Assembly (NCBI GenBank): GCA_004134995.1
Contig: REGP01000002.1
Location: 620,001-684,000, forward strand
DNA: 64,000 nucleotides
Direction: 5' to 3'
From: Oxalobacteraceae bacterium CAVE-383
GTDB lineage: Bacteria > Pseudomonadota > Gammaproteobacteria > Burkholderiales > Burkholderiaceae_D
Shown: piece by piece, positions 18,677 through 27,400 of the stretch
How the letters are laid out: each line of letters begins with the position of its first letter
Position numbering within the stretch: position 1 is the stretch's first letter
Program-made: the position numbers and the translations under genes
The notes under the pieces: model-generated
What the model saw: only the letters and a program-made list of their open reading frames with translations
Database searches by the model: none
What the model was told of the DNA's origin: nothing

Positions 18677-19897
18677 TTAATCCATCGGCAGCGCGGCGGG
18701 GAGTAACAAGATTGTCGTGAATCCGGCCAGCGGCGGCGACAGCCAGCGGCGCGTGCGCGTCTGTCCGATCGAGCGTACCCGTCCGGCGGCCTCCAGCTCG
18801 GCCAGCGCGCGCTGTATGCTGCGCTGGCTTGCGCCCAGGGCAAGCGCCAGGGCCGAGGTGGACCAGGGCGCGCCGTCGGAAAGCAGCGCCAGCAGCGATG
18901 CCTGATCGCCGTCGATGGGCGGCGCCAGTACGACAACGGCGCGATCGTCCAATGGCCGCAGGATGAAGCCGCGCGCGGTGGCCTCGATCCGCGCCAGCGT
19001 TGCGGCCAGCGCGCGCAAGCGGCCGATCTCGACCCGCAGGCGCGCCCGATGCGATTCGTCGGGATGACGGGTGCGGAACGCGCATGCGATCAAGGTCTCG
19101 CGATCGGCGTCGCCGGGCCAGGCCTCGGCCAGCGCACGCGCCAGCGCGAACAGTATCGGCCGGCGCGCCAGCGGGCGCCAGACCGTGCCCGCGCCCATGC
19201 CGCGACGGCAGGCGTCAAGCACCAGCGCATCGGAAGCCAGCAGCGCGGCGACTTCGTCCAGGCGCAGTGCCTGTTCGCCATCGGCGGACAGACGGCGGGC
19301 GGCGGGACGATCCAGCGCGGCCCGCGCTTCCATCGCTTCGGCCAGCAGCGCCGGCACGCGCGCGCGGCCGGCTGCTTCATGCGCGCGGGCCAGCGCAGCC
19401 CGCGCCGCATCGACACGCAGGGAACGCAGCGCCAGTTCCGCCGCCGTCAATTCGGCCACCGCCGCCAATAACGGCGGCAGGCCGCGCGCATCGAGCATTG
19501 CCAGCGCGGCTTCGGCTTCTTCGAGACGGCCGAGCAGCACCAGCCTGCGCACTGCGATCAGCCGCGCCTGCAACGCATTGGCATGATCCGCATGCGCTTC
19601 GAGTGTGGCCAGCGCAACCGTCAGCGGCCGCGGCGAGCCGCCGATATCGCGCACGGCCAGCGCCACTTCGGCTTCGGCCACCACGCAGCGGGCGCGCGCC
19701 AGTTCCTCGTGCGCGCCGAAACCGCGGGCGGCGCGCCGCAGCAGTTCACGGGCGCGCGGATGCTCGCCGAGCTGCGCCATGGCGATGCCGCGCAAGGCCA
19801 GCGCCGGCGGGTCGTCGCGCAGGGCAACGTGCTTGAGCGCGCCCAGCGCATCGCCGGCGGCGAGGGCGCGCGCCGAAGCGGCAATCAGCGAATCCAT
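18677..19897 (-). CDS. Helical-repeat (TPR-like) transcriptional regulator with C-terminal winged helix
   Basis: 406 residues. The first half is an Ala/Leu/Arg-rich alpha-solenoid with TPR-like helical pairs (about 1-200). Residues about 330-390 form a helix-turn-helix with winged-helix look (STSALALALGASQRSIQRAL, then a basic wing). A middle segment with RARLRVEIGRLR resembles the DNA-binding part of other large regulators. I infer control of the neighbouring propeller, DUF899 and GFA genes on the same strand. G+C is very high, but an intact frame over 1.2 kb and its domain content support the gene. Confidence 0.75.
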   Translation of the reverse strand: MDSLIAASARALAAGDALGALKHVALRDDPPALALRGIAMAQLGEHPRARELLRRAARGFGAHEELARARCVVAEAEVALAVRDIGGSPRPLTVALATLEAHADHANALQARLIAVRRLVLLGRLEEAEAALAMLDARGLPPLLAAVAELTAAELALRSLRVDAARAALARAHEAAGRARVPALLAEAMEARAALDRPAARRLSADGEQALRLDEVAALLASDALVLDACRRGMGAGTVWRPLARRPILFALARALAEAWPGDADRETLIACAFRTRHPDESHRARLRVEIGRLRALAATLARIEATARGFILRPLDDRAVVVLAPPIDGDQASLLALLSDGAPWSTSALALALGASQRSIQRALAELEAAGRVRSIGQTRTRRWLSPPLAGFTTILLLPAALPMD

Positions 19898-19912
19898 GGC
19901 AACAGCGCGGGC

Positions 19913-20260
19913 TTACTTGTCCTTGCCATTGAAGTGCGTCACCTTGAGCGCGGCCAGGTCGACCGCCGGCACGCAGCGCAGATTGATCGCGGCCATCGCG
20001 GCGCCGTTCGGCGCAGCGCCTTCGCCATAAGGGGCAATGCCGCATTTGGCGCAGAAATGGTGTTGGATGAGGTGATGGTTGAACGTGTAGGTCGAGACGT
20101 TCGCTTCCGGGGTTGTCAGGGTCAGCTTGTCGCGCGGGACAAAGGCCAGCAGGCTGCCCCGGCGTCGGCACAGTGAACAATTGCAATCGATCGCTTCATT
20201 GAAATCGCCTTCCACTTCGAACGCGATATTGCCGCAATGACAACTTCCTTCGTAGTGCAT
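19913..20260 (-). CDS. GFA family (CENP-V/GFA domain) protein
   Basis: 115-residue Zn-binding protein of the glutathione-dependent formaldehyde-activating (GFA) family. Metal ligands appear as CHCGN near the N-terminus, CNCSLCRR around residue 28, and FCAKCGIAPYG around 70. Such proteins react with or release glutathione adducts, but most have no proven substrate. It is 15 bases upstream of the regulator gene on the same strand, so the two are probably co-transcribed. Confidence 0.88.
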   Translation of the reverse strand: MHYEGSCHCGNIAFEVEGDFNEAIDCNCSLCRRRGSLLAFVPRDKLTLTTPEANVSTYTFNHHLIQHHFCAKCGIAPYGEGAAPNGAAMAAINLRCVPAVDLAALKVTHFNGKDK

Positions 20261-20334
20261 GATCTCTCCCGGCAGGTTTTCGATTGGGAATTATAGTCGG
20301 CGCCGGCGCCGTGGCAACGCGGAGACGGCATTTC

Positions 20335-22968
20335 TTATCCTGCCGCCTCGAATCCCAGAATCCGCATGGCTTTGGTCACGCTCTGCGAAAGAAACGGCGC
20401 ATCTTCCCAGGGCCGGTTGCCGACATCCAGCCGCGTATGGATATTGGCGATATTCCATTGCGCGCTGCCGTGCAGTTTTTCGACTTCCTCCCATGCAAGC
20501 GGCACCGATACGCCCAGATGCGGCCGTGCGCGCGCGGACCAGGCGCAGGCCGTGGTCGCGCCGAAGCCGTTGCGCAGATAGTCGATGAATATCTTGCCGA
20601 CCCGGTTGCGCGGCCCGCTCTTGGCGCTGAAGCGCTCGGGCAGCGTCGTGGCCAAGTGTTCGACGATGGTGCGCGAAAAATCCTTGATGGTGTCCCAATC
20701 GTATTGCTTGCGGATCGGCACCACCACATGCAGGCCTTTGCCGCCGCTGGTCTTGACCAGCGATTCCAGTTGCAGCTCCTGCAGGAACGAGCGCACCAGC
20801 AGCGCCGCTTCCTGCATGGCGCGCCATTCGACCTTTTCGCCGGGATCGAGATCGAAGCTGAAGCGGTCGGGTTTGGACAGCGCGCTCTTGACGCCATTCC
20901 AGGTATGGAATTCAACCACGTTCATCTGCGCCGCAGACAGCAGGCCGGCCGGCTCCGCCACCTCCAGATACGGCGGATGATCCGGATCCAGCGCCTGCGG
21001 CAGCGCACGCACGCCCGGCATGTTCGCGCGTTCGAAATGCTTCTGGAAAAACAGCTGGCCGTCGATGCCGTCCGGCGCGCGCACCAGCGATACCGGACGT
21101 CCCTGGAGGTGGGAGATCATCAACGGCGCAACCAGGGCGTAGTAGCGGATCAGCTCGATTTTGGTGGCGCCCGATGCGGGATCGATCACGCGTTCCGGAT
21201 GGGTGACTTTCAGGCCGGCGAGCGGCGAGCGCACTTCAGGGGCGGCGGCCTGCGCCGTTTTTTGGGATGAAGAAGCGGCCGCGGCGGATTTTCCGGATGG
21301 GGCGACCTTGGTCACCGGCACCGGCTTTTCGCGTGTAATCGCGCGCGGCTTCTTGTCCGTGCGCAAGCCCTGGAATACCGAATGGCGAATACGGCCGTCG
21401 CTGGTCCATTGCGCGAACGAGACTTCGGCCAGTAGTTGCGGCTTGACCCAATGCGGCTTGCGATAGCGTCCGGTGGGGCCCTCGAACGGCGCCTCATCGG
21501 TATGCAGCGGCGTCAGTTTCTTGAGCAAATCGGCCAGCAGGCGGTCGTTGAATCCGGCGCCGACATTGCCGGCATAGCGCAGCTTCCCGTCTTCGTCATG
21601 GATGCCGAGCAGCAGCGAACCGATCGCCGTGCGCGACCCCTGCGGATCGGTATAGCCGCAGATCAGGAACTCCTGCCGCTGCGAGCATTTCAGCTTGATC
21701 CAGCTGGATGAGCGGCGCAATTCGTAGGTGGCGTCCTGGCGCTTGCCGATCATGCCTTCCAGGCCCATATGGCAGGCTGAGCGCATGATTTCCTCGGGGG
21801 CGATGTCGAAGGTTTCGCTGAAGCGCACGTCGGCCGGCGCATCGGCCAGCAGCGATGCCAGCAACTGCCGCCGGTCGCGCAGCGCGACCGACCGCAAATC
21901 GTAGCCGCCGCAATAGGGCAGGTCGAACAGGTAGTAGACCAGGCTCTGCGTATTCGATCCGTCGAAGGCCTGCTGCAGCGTCTGGAAATCCGGCATGCCG
22001 TTGCGGTCCAGTGCGACGATCTCGCCGTCGTACCAGCCGGGCGGCAGTTTCATTTTGGCGAGGGAAGCGGCCAGCACCGGCAATTGCCCGGTCCAGTCGT
22101 TGCCGTTGCGCGTGAACAGGCGCAATGATTTGCCGTCGATTCGCGCCAGCAGGCGGTAGCCGTCGAATTTGATTTCATATTCCCATCCCTCGGGATCGGC
22201 CGGCGGCTGGTCGACCAGGGTGGCGAGTTGCGGCGAGAGCTTGGCCGGCAATGCGGCCTTGACGGCGCCGGCGGGATATTGGCTCTTACCGGCGTGGCTC
22301 TTACCGGCGCGGTTCTTGCCGGCGGCGGGACTTTTCTTCGAAGACGACTCTGGCGTTTCGCTTTCAACGGCCGTGTCGCTTTTTTTACCGCTTCCCTTGC
22401 CGCCGCCCGGATCCTTCAGCCGCGCCACGCTGTCCGGCATTTCGTCGATCACGCTGAATTCGGCGGCGGGGCGCGCGTACTCGTCTTTTTCCTTGATCAG
22501 CAGCCAGGCTTCCTGCTTTTCCGGTTTGTCGCCGCGCGGTTTCATGCGCACCAGCGCCCAGCGGCCGTGCAGCTTGTGTCCGGTCAGATTGAATTTCAGA
22601 TGGCCTTCGCGATAGCCCTTGGCGGGATCGCCGATCGGCTCCCAACTGCCCTTGTCCCAGATAATCACCTTGCCGGCGCCGTATTGCTTTTCCGGAATCT
22701 GGCCTTCGAACTTGTTATACGAGATGGGATGGTCTTCCACATGCACCGCCATGCGCTTGTCCTGGGGATCCAGGCTGGGGCCTTTCGGCACCGCCCAGCT
22801 TTTCATTGCGCCGTCCAGCTCCAGCCGGAAATCGTAGTGCAGCCGGGTGGCCCAGTGTTTCTGGATCACGAATGCCAGCGCGCCAACGCTGCCGGCGCCG
22901 GATTCCGCCGGTTCGGGCGTGATCGAGAAATTGCGTTTTGCCTTATATTTTTCCAGTAGATCGGTCAT
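20335..22968 (-). CDS. ligD: ATP-dependent DNA ligase D, three-domain
   Basis: Repairs double-strand breaks by bacterial non-homologous end joining. Domain order in the 877 residues is 3'-phosphoesterase (about 1-190, with HYDFRLELDG), a Ser/Lys/Ala-rich linker, ATP ligase (about 235-560, adenylation Lys267 in EIKFDGYR), a second linker, and the LigD primase-polymerase domain (about 590-870, with the SFDLDPGE metal site). The PE-Lig-Pol order is the Pseudomonas-type arrangement. No ku gene is visible in the window. The 74-base gap to the GFA gene leaves open whether they share a transcript. Confidence 0.95.
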   Translation of the reverse strand: MTDLLEKYKAKRNFSITPEPAESGAGSVGALAFVIQKHWATRLHYDFRLELDGAMKSWAVPKGPSLDPQDKRMAVHVEDHPISYNKFEGQIPEKQYGAGKVIIWDKGSWEPIGDPAKGYREGHLKFNLTGHKLHGRWALVRMKPRGDKPEKQEAWLLIKEKDEYARPAAEFSVIDEMPDSVARLKDPGGGKGSGKKSDTAVESETPESSSKKSPAAGKNRAGKSHAGKSQYPAGAVKAALPAKLSPQLATLVDQPPADPEGWEYEIKFDGYRLLARIDGKSLRLFTRNGNDWTGQLPVLAASLAKMKLPPGWYDGEIVALDRNGMPDFQTLQQAFDGSNTQSLVYYLFDLPYCGGYDLRSVALRDRRQLLASLLADAPADVRFSETFDIAPEEIMRSACHMGLEGMIGKRQDATYELRRSSSWIKLKCSQRQEFLICGYTDPQGSRTAIGSLLLGIHDEDGKLRYAGNVGAGFNDRLLADLLKKLTPLHTDEAPFEGPTGRYRKPHWVKPQLLAEVSFAQWTSDGRIRHSVFQGLRTDKKPRAITREKPVPVTKVAPSGKSAAAASSSQKTAQAAAPEVRSPLAGLKVTHPERVIDPASGATKIELIRYYALVAPLMISHLQGRPVSLVRAPDGIDGQLFFQKHFERANMPGVRALPQALDPDHPPYLEVAEPAGLLSAAQMNVVEFHTWNGVKSALSKPDRFSFDLDPGEKVEWRAMQEAALLVRSFLQELQLESLVKTSGGKGLHVVVPIRKQYDWDTIKDFSRTIVEHLATTLPERFSAKSGPRNRVGKIFIDYLRNGFGATTACAWSARARPHLGVSVPLAWEEVEKLHGSAQWNIANIHTRLDVGNRPWEDAPFLSQSVTKAMRILGFEAAG

Positions 22969-23198
22969 CGGGATTCACCATCGTGAAGTCGTGAGGATTG
23001 GCCGTGGGTGAAGCAATGGGAGGGTATCGAATATTCTGGAAACTTCTTCTGTGTCCCGCTATAGGACATCGCCGCATGCTGTTGTAGGCGTATCGGGGCG
23101 CAATCTTTTGTTACAAGAGTTATATATTTGCTGTATCCAGATGCGGCCCCGCAATGCGTTACTGAGCGGATGGAAACAAGTCCTGCGAAAGGATCGCC

Positions 23199-24536
23199 AT
23201 GAGACATTTATCGATCGCCGCGATGTCGGCCGTTGCATTGCTGGCGGGATGCGTGCAGGCTTCGCCGCCAAACAGGGTATCGGCAGCGCCGGATGGCGGT
23301 ATCGTGCCGCAGGAACCGCGCTATGTTTACGGCGCGCCGCAGCCCGGCTATCAGGATGGACCCGAGGCCGGCTATGGCTATAACGGCGGATATGCCGACG
23401 CCGCGCCGCAGGACGAGGCGCCTGACGAGGTTTATATCGATCCGCCGCTGGATCAGCCGCCGCCCGTCAGGGTGGAATGGGCGCCGCCGCCGTTGCTTGA
23501 CGAGCCGGTGCCGCCGCAGCCCTATCCCGACGCCATCTGGACCGGCGGTTACTGGGTATGGCAGGACAACTGGGTCTGGGCGCGCGGCCGCTGGCTGGCG
23601 CCGCCGCGCCCCGATTATCGCTGGGTGCGCCCGTATTACGAGCATCGCGGCGATTCGGTGATTTTCATCAACGGTTTCTGGGCCGCGCCCGGCGTATCGT
23701 TCCGCCGGCCGCCGCCGACGCTGAATATTCCCTATGCGCGCGTGCGCCCGGGTGTGGCGCGCGGTCCGCGTCCGAGCGGTCCGGAAGGCTCGTTCATGCC
23801 GCCCCCGCATGGCGCCCGGCGCGGCGCGTTCGTTCCCGCGGCCTTGCCTGAACCGCAAGCGGTGCGTCCGCCGGAGCGCCGGCCGCCGCAGTCCGAACCG
23901 CCGCGAGCACGCGAACCGCAACCTGCGCCGGCCCCGGGCCAGGCTTCGCCGGATCGCCCGTATGAGCCCGGAACGCAAAGGCTGCCCGACCGTTCCGTGC
24001 AGGATCGCGATCGGAATCACGACCAAAACCGCGATCAAAACGGCGGCCAGGACAGAAACCGGAATCGGACGCAGGCAAGGCCGCAGGGTATGACGCCGCC
24101 TGCGCCTTCAGCGCCGTCTCCGCAAGCCGTGCCGGCGCGGCCCGACCGGCCCGATCGCGCGCGGCCGGAAAACGGTGCGCGTGCGCCATTGACGCCGCAG
24201 CCTTCGCAGGCCGATCGGAATCCGGACAAAGATCGCGAGAGGAATTCCGATAGGAATCGCGAAAGGAATTTCGACAGGAATCCGGTCGTGCGTCCGCCGC
24301 AAGTCCAGCATGTCCAACGGCCGCAGCCGCAGATTCAGCCGCAGATGCAACCGCAGGCGATGCCGCGGCCGCAGCCGTCGGTTCAGCAACATGTGCAGCC
24401 GCCTGCGTCGGCACCAGCAGCAGTGCCGCAGCCAAGGCCTGAACATCGGGCGCCGCCGCCTGCGACGCCACCCGCGGAAGCTGCTCCGGCGCAGCGCGAG
24501 GGAAGGGACAGGGACAGGGGAGGACGCGAGCGTTAG
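23199..24536 (+). CDS. YXWGXW-repeat lipoprotein with long disordered tail
   Basis: 445-residue predicted lipoprotein. The signal peptide ends in the lipobox LLAGC with Cys18 as the lipidation site. A middle region (about 105-165) carries aromatic repeats of the YXWGXW type (GGYWVWQDNWVWARGRW, then a second YRWVRPYYEH unit). The remaining 250 residues are low-complexity: Pro, Arg, Gln, Asp and Asn, with DRN/DQN stretches. The Shine-Dalgarno (gaaaggat) is good. Function unknown; envelope attachment is the only safe inference. The isolated location gives no context. Confidence 0.82.
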   Translation: MRHLSIAAMSAVALLAGCVQASPPNRVSAAPDGGIVPQEPRYVYGAPQPGYQDGPEAGYGYNGGYADAAPQDEAPDEVYIDPPLDQPPPVRVEWAPPPLLDEPVPPQPYPDAIWTGGYWVWQDNWVWARGRWLAPPRPDYRWVRPYYEHRGDSVIFINGFWAAPGVSFRRPPPTLNIPYARVRPGVARGPRPSGPEGSFMPPPHGARRGAFVPAALPEPQAVRPPERRPPQSEPPRAREPQPAPAPGQASPDRPYEPGTQRLPDRSVQDRDRNHDQNRDQNGGQDRNRNRTQARPQGMTPPAPSAPSPQAVPARPDRPDRARPENGARAPLTPQPSQADRNPDKDRERNSDRNRERNFDRNPVVRPPQVQHVQRPQPQIQPQMQPQAMPRPQPSVQQHVQPPASAPAAVPQPRPEHRAPPPATPPAEAAPAQREGRDRDRGGRER

Positions 24537-24553
24537 CGGCTAGTGACTAGTGG

Positions 24554-25441
24554 CTAGCGGCCATAGATGAAAAGCTTGTTGAAGGCCGGGCTATTGCCAT
24601 GGAAGCGCACCGGCCGATGCAGCGCCGCGGTTTGCGGGGCGAGTAGGGTATGGGTGCACCAATAGCGCAGCGGATTGTCGGGCGCCGACAACAGGCGCAA
24701 GGCCATCGCGCAGCACATGCAGACCAGCAGGGCGCGGATGGCGCGGGGGCTGATGCGCATGGCGCAGGCCGCGCCGCATTGCGCTCCCAGTCCGGCCCCG
24801 GCGATCATCGCCAGCGCCACCGGCCAGACGATCGCCCCCTGGATCGCAAACGCCGCCAGCGCCCCCAGGTTGCTGGCGGCGTTCAGAGCCTTGGTGTGGG
24901 CGATCGCCTGCAGCAGCGCGCAGCCGGACAGCAATACCAGCGCCACCATATAAAACGCGCCGACCCCGGGACCGAAGACGCCATCGTAGAAACCGAGCGC
25001 GGGCGCCACCAGCAATGCAAACGCCGGCGCCGACAGTCGCGCCTTGCCGCCGTCCGCATGAATGCGCGGGCCGAACGCGAAATACAGCGCCACGCCGATC
25101 AGCAGCAGCGGCACGCCCCAGTCCAGCACACCCGCCGGCAGCAGGCTGACCGACGCCGCGCCGGCGACCGAGGCGGCTGCCGCGGCGGCCGCCGCCGGCA
25201 TCAGCGTGCGCCATGCGATCAGGCCGCGCCGTGAAAACGACACGCCGGCGGAGACGCTGGCCGCCACGGCCTGGCATTTATTGGTGGCGATTGCGGCCAC
25301 CGGATCGAGCCCGGCCAGCAACAGCGCCGGCAAGGTCAGCAAGCCGCCGCCGCCTGCGATTGCATCCAGGAAGCCGCCCGCCACCGCCACCAGAAACATC
25401 GCCAGCACGCCGGCCATCCCTACATCTCCGCTCACGATCAT
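24554..25441 (-). CDS. TauE/SafE-type sulfite or organosulfur exporter family membrane protein
   Basis: 295-residue integral membrane protein with eight or so helices. The family mark GGFLDAIAGGGGLLTLPALLLAG near the start and its repeat FYDGVFGPGVGAFYMVALVLL in the second half are clear. Substrate is unknown in most of this family. The last 45 residues after the final helix are an unusual soluble extension (HTLLAPQTAALHRP onward). It is divergent from the CobW-type gene. Confidence 0.88.
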   Translation of the reverse strand: MIVSGDVGMAGVLAMFLVAVAGGFLDAIAGGGGLLTLPALLLAGLDPVAAIATNKCQAVAASVSAGVSFSRRGLIAWRTLMPAAAAAAAASVAGAASVSLLPAGVLDWGVPLLLIGVALYFAFGPRIHADGGKARLSAPAFALLVAPALGFYDGVFGPGVGAFYMVALVLLSGCALLQAIAHTKALNAASNLGALAAFAIQGAIVWPVALAMIAGAGLGAQCGAACAMRISPRAIRALLVCMCCAMALRLLSAPDNPLRYWCTHTLLAPQTAALHRPVRFHGNSPAFNKLFIYGR

Positions 25442-25622
25442 GATTGTCCCCGCCCGTTATAAGGTGAGGACAAACTAAACAGATCAATGCGCCGGCGCTA
25501 GTTGGCAGCAGCCTAAACAAAGTACGGATAAATCCTATAAATTGGAAAAACGATTTATGGCATCATTCGTTCTTCGGGGCCATCGCCTATCTTTCCTTCT
25601 TTCTTCTGGATTTCAATTCATC

Positions 25623-26753
25623 ATGAGCGCAGCCAAATCCGATCTGATTCCCGTTTCCCTGCTGACCGGTTTTCTCGGCAGCGGCAAAACCACCTTGCTC
25701 AATCATCTGGTGCATCAGCCCGCCATGCGCGACACGCTGGTGATCATCAATGAATTCGGCGAGATCGGCCTTGACCATCTATTGGTTGCGCACAGCGAAG
25801 AAAACGTGGTTGTTGAAATGAGCAGCGGCTGCCTGTGCTGCACCATCCGCGGCGATCTGCAAAAAACCCTGAAGGACGCGCATTGGCGTTTCGCACGTAA
25901 TGCCCAGCGTCAGTTCAACCGGGTTTTCATCGAAACCACCGGCCTGGCCGATCCGATGCCGATCCTGCATACCCTGATGGCCGATGCCGAGCTCTCGCAG
26001 CATTACCGTCTGGACGGCGTGATCGCCACCATCGATGCCGTCAACGGCATGGCGACGCTGGACGAGCATCAGGAAGCGGTGCGCCAGGCCGCGGTAGCCG
26101 ATCGCCTGCTGCTGACCAAGACCGATCTGGCCGATGCGGCGCAAGTGGCCGCTTTGCGGCAGCGGCTGGCGGCCATCAATCCGGGCGCGGCGCAGACGGC
26201 GATATTGAACGGCGCGGTCGAAGCCGACACCTTGTTCGACCTCGGGCTGTTCCGCGCCGAAGGCAAATCGCTGGATGTGCAGAAATGGCTGAATGAAGAG
26301 GCCTACAAGGAAAAGGGCGACCATGATCACGATCATCATCACGGCCATGCGCATGCACACCACGATCATGATCACGGCAACGACCGCGGCCAGGACGCCC
26401 ACGACGTCAACCGCCACGACGACCGCATCCGCGCCTTCTGCTTTACTTTCGACAAGCCGATCGATCCGGCGATGTTCGAGGAATGGCTGACCTTGCTGAT
26501 GTCGCTCAAGGGCGGCGATATGCTGCGCCTGAAGGGCATCCTGAACCTGGCCGGCCACAGCGGCCCGACGGTGATCCACGGCGTGCAGCATATCTTCCAT
26601 CCGACCATCGAACTGCCGGCCTGGCCTTCGGAAGATCACAGCACGCGCATCGTCTTCATTACCCGCGACATCGACAAGGCGCTGATCGAAAAGACCTTCG
26701 ACGCCTTCATGCGCACGCAACTGCAGATCGACCAGGCCTCGGCGGCCTGGTAG
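25623..26753 (+). CDS. CobW/P47K family GTPase, putative metallochaperone with His-rich loop
   Basis: 376-residue G3E GTPase. Walker A GFLGSGKTT spans residues 16-24, the metal-binding CxCC motif (Cys70, Cys72, Cys73) follows the NEFGEIGLD segment, and TKTD stands in for NKxD. A His/Asp-rich stretch at about 233-262 contains more than ten His residues and is typical of metal storage or sensing loops. A CobW_C domain completes the protein. The ATG at 25623 gives the family start; no strong Shine-Dalgarno is seen. I found no convincing Zur box, so whether it serves zinc, cobalt or nickel is open. Confidence 0.92.
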   Translation: MSAAKSDLIPVSLLTGFLGSGKTTLLNHLVHQPAMRDTLVIINEFGEIGLDHLLVAHSEENVVVEMSSGCLCCTIRGDLQKTLKDAHWRFARNAQRQFNRVFIETTGLADPMPILHTLMADAELSQHYRLDGVIATIDAVNGMATLDEHQEAVRQAAVADRLLLTKTDLADAAQVAALRQRLAAINPGAAQTAILNGAVEADTLFDLGLFRAEGKSLDVQKWLNEEAYKEKGDHDHDHHHGHAHAHHDHDHGNDRGQDAHDVNRHDDRIRAFCFTFDKPIDPAMFEEWLTLLMSLKGGDMLRLKGILNLAGHSGPTVIHGVQHIFHPTIELPAWPSEDHSTRIVFITRDIDKALIEKTFDAFMRTQLQIDQASAAW

Positions 26754-26793
26754 CGCGGGAAGTGCAGGAAGTTCAAGACGTTCAGGAGGCGGA

Positions 26794-27270
26794 TCAGGCC
26801 GGCGGCATGCCGTGTTCGACACGCAGCTTGTTTTTGGCGGTAAACAACTCTTCTCCCAGCTGATCCAGATTCAGGCCGGATGTTTCCGCCTTCGGAAACA
26901 TCTCTTTTTCTTCCTCTTCGACATGATGCTCAATCTGTTCGCTCAGGACCTTGATCTTGGCGTCGAACATCGGGTCGTCCGGCTTCAGCGCGCCCAACTG
27001 TTCGATCAGTTCCTTGGCGCCGGCATGCTCGACCACGGCTTCGTTGACCAGGTCGTCGTCATGCACCGCGCCGCGTACGCGCGGATAAAAGAGCTTTTCC
27101 TCGATCTCCATATGGATCAGCAGCGCGCCGCAGACTTTTTTGGCGATCTCGAACTTTTCCTGCGTTTTGTCGGTGTCCTTGAGTTTCTCGTACTGCGCGA
27201 AAAGATCTTCCGCTTCGCGGTGGTCGGCTTTCAGCAGCGCAATGGCGTCTTGGGTAACAGTGGTTGTCAT
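26794..27270 (-). CDS. Hemerythrin/HHE cation-binding domain protein
   Basis: 158-residue four-helix protein. The HHE motifs appear as KADHREAEDLF near the start, LIHMEIEEKLFYP, EAVVEHAGAK, and QIEHHVEEEEKEMFP, which provide His and Glu ligands for a di-iron site. Stand-alone proteins of this type are linked to nitrosative or oxidative stress. The ATG at 27270 has a good Shine-Dalgarno (gaggat). It lies next to the nitrate assimilation operon on the same strand but 130 bases after it, so the link is only suggestive. Confidence 0.9.
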   Translation of the reverse strand: MTTTVTQDAIALLKADHREAEDLFAQYEKLKDTDKTQEKFEIAKKVCGALLIHMEIEEKLFYPRVRGAVHDDDLVNEAVVEHAGAKELIEQLGALKPDDPMFDAKIKVLSEQIEHHVEEEEKEMFPKAETSGLNLDQLGEELFTAKNKLRVEHGMPPA

Positions 27271-27400
27271 GATTGGATCCTCATCCTCTGGGAGACATGC
27301 GACATGCATGCCGTGAGGCGGATTATGGCCGCGCCGCGACGCGCCCAGTATCAGACAAACGCTGTAATGCCTGTGGGGAAACGACGCGATTTCATACGGA

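Noticed and set aside
25442-25622. Zur or other metal-regulator site before the CobW-type gene
   Set aside because: No palindrome close to the GTTATA-type Zur consensus was found.
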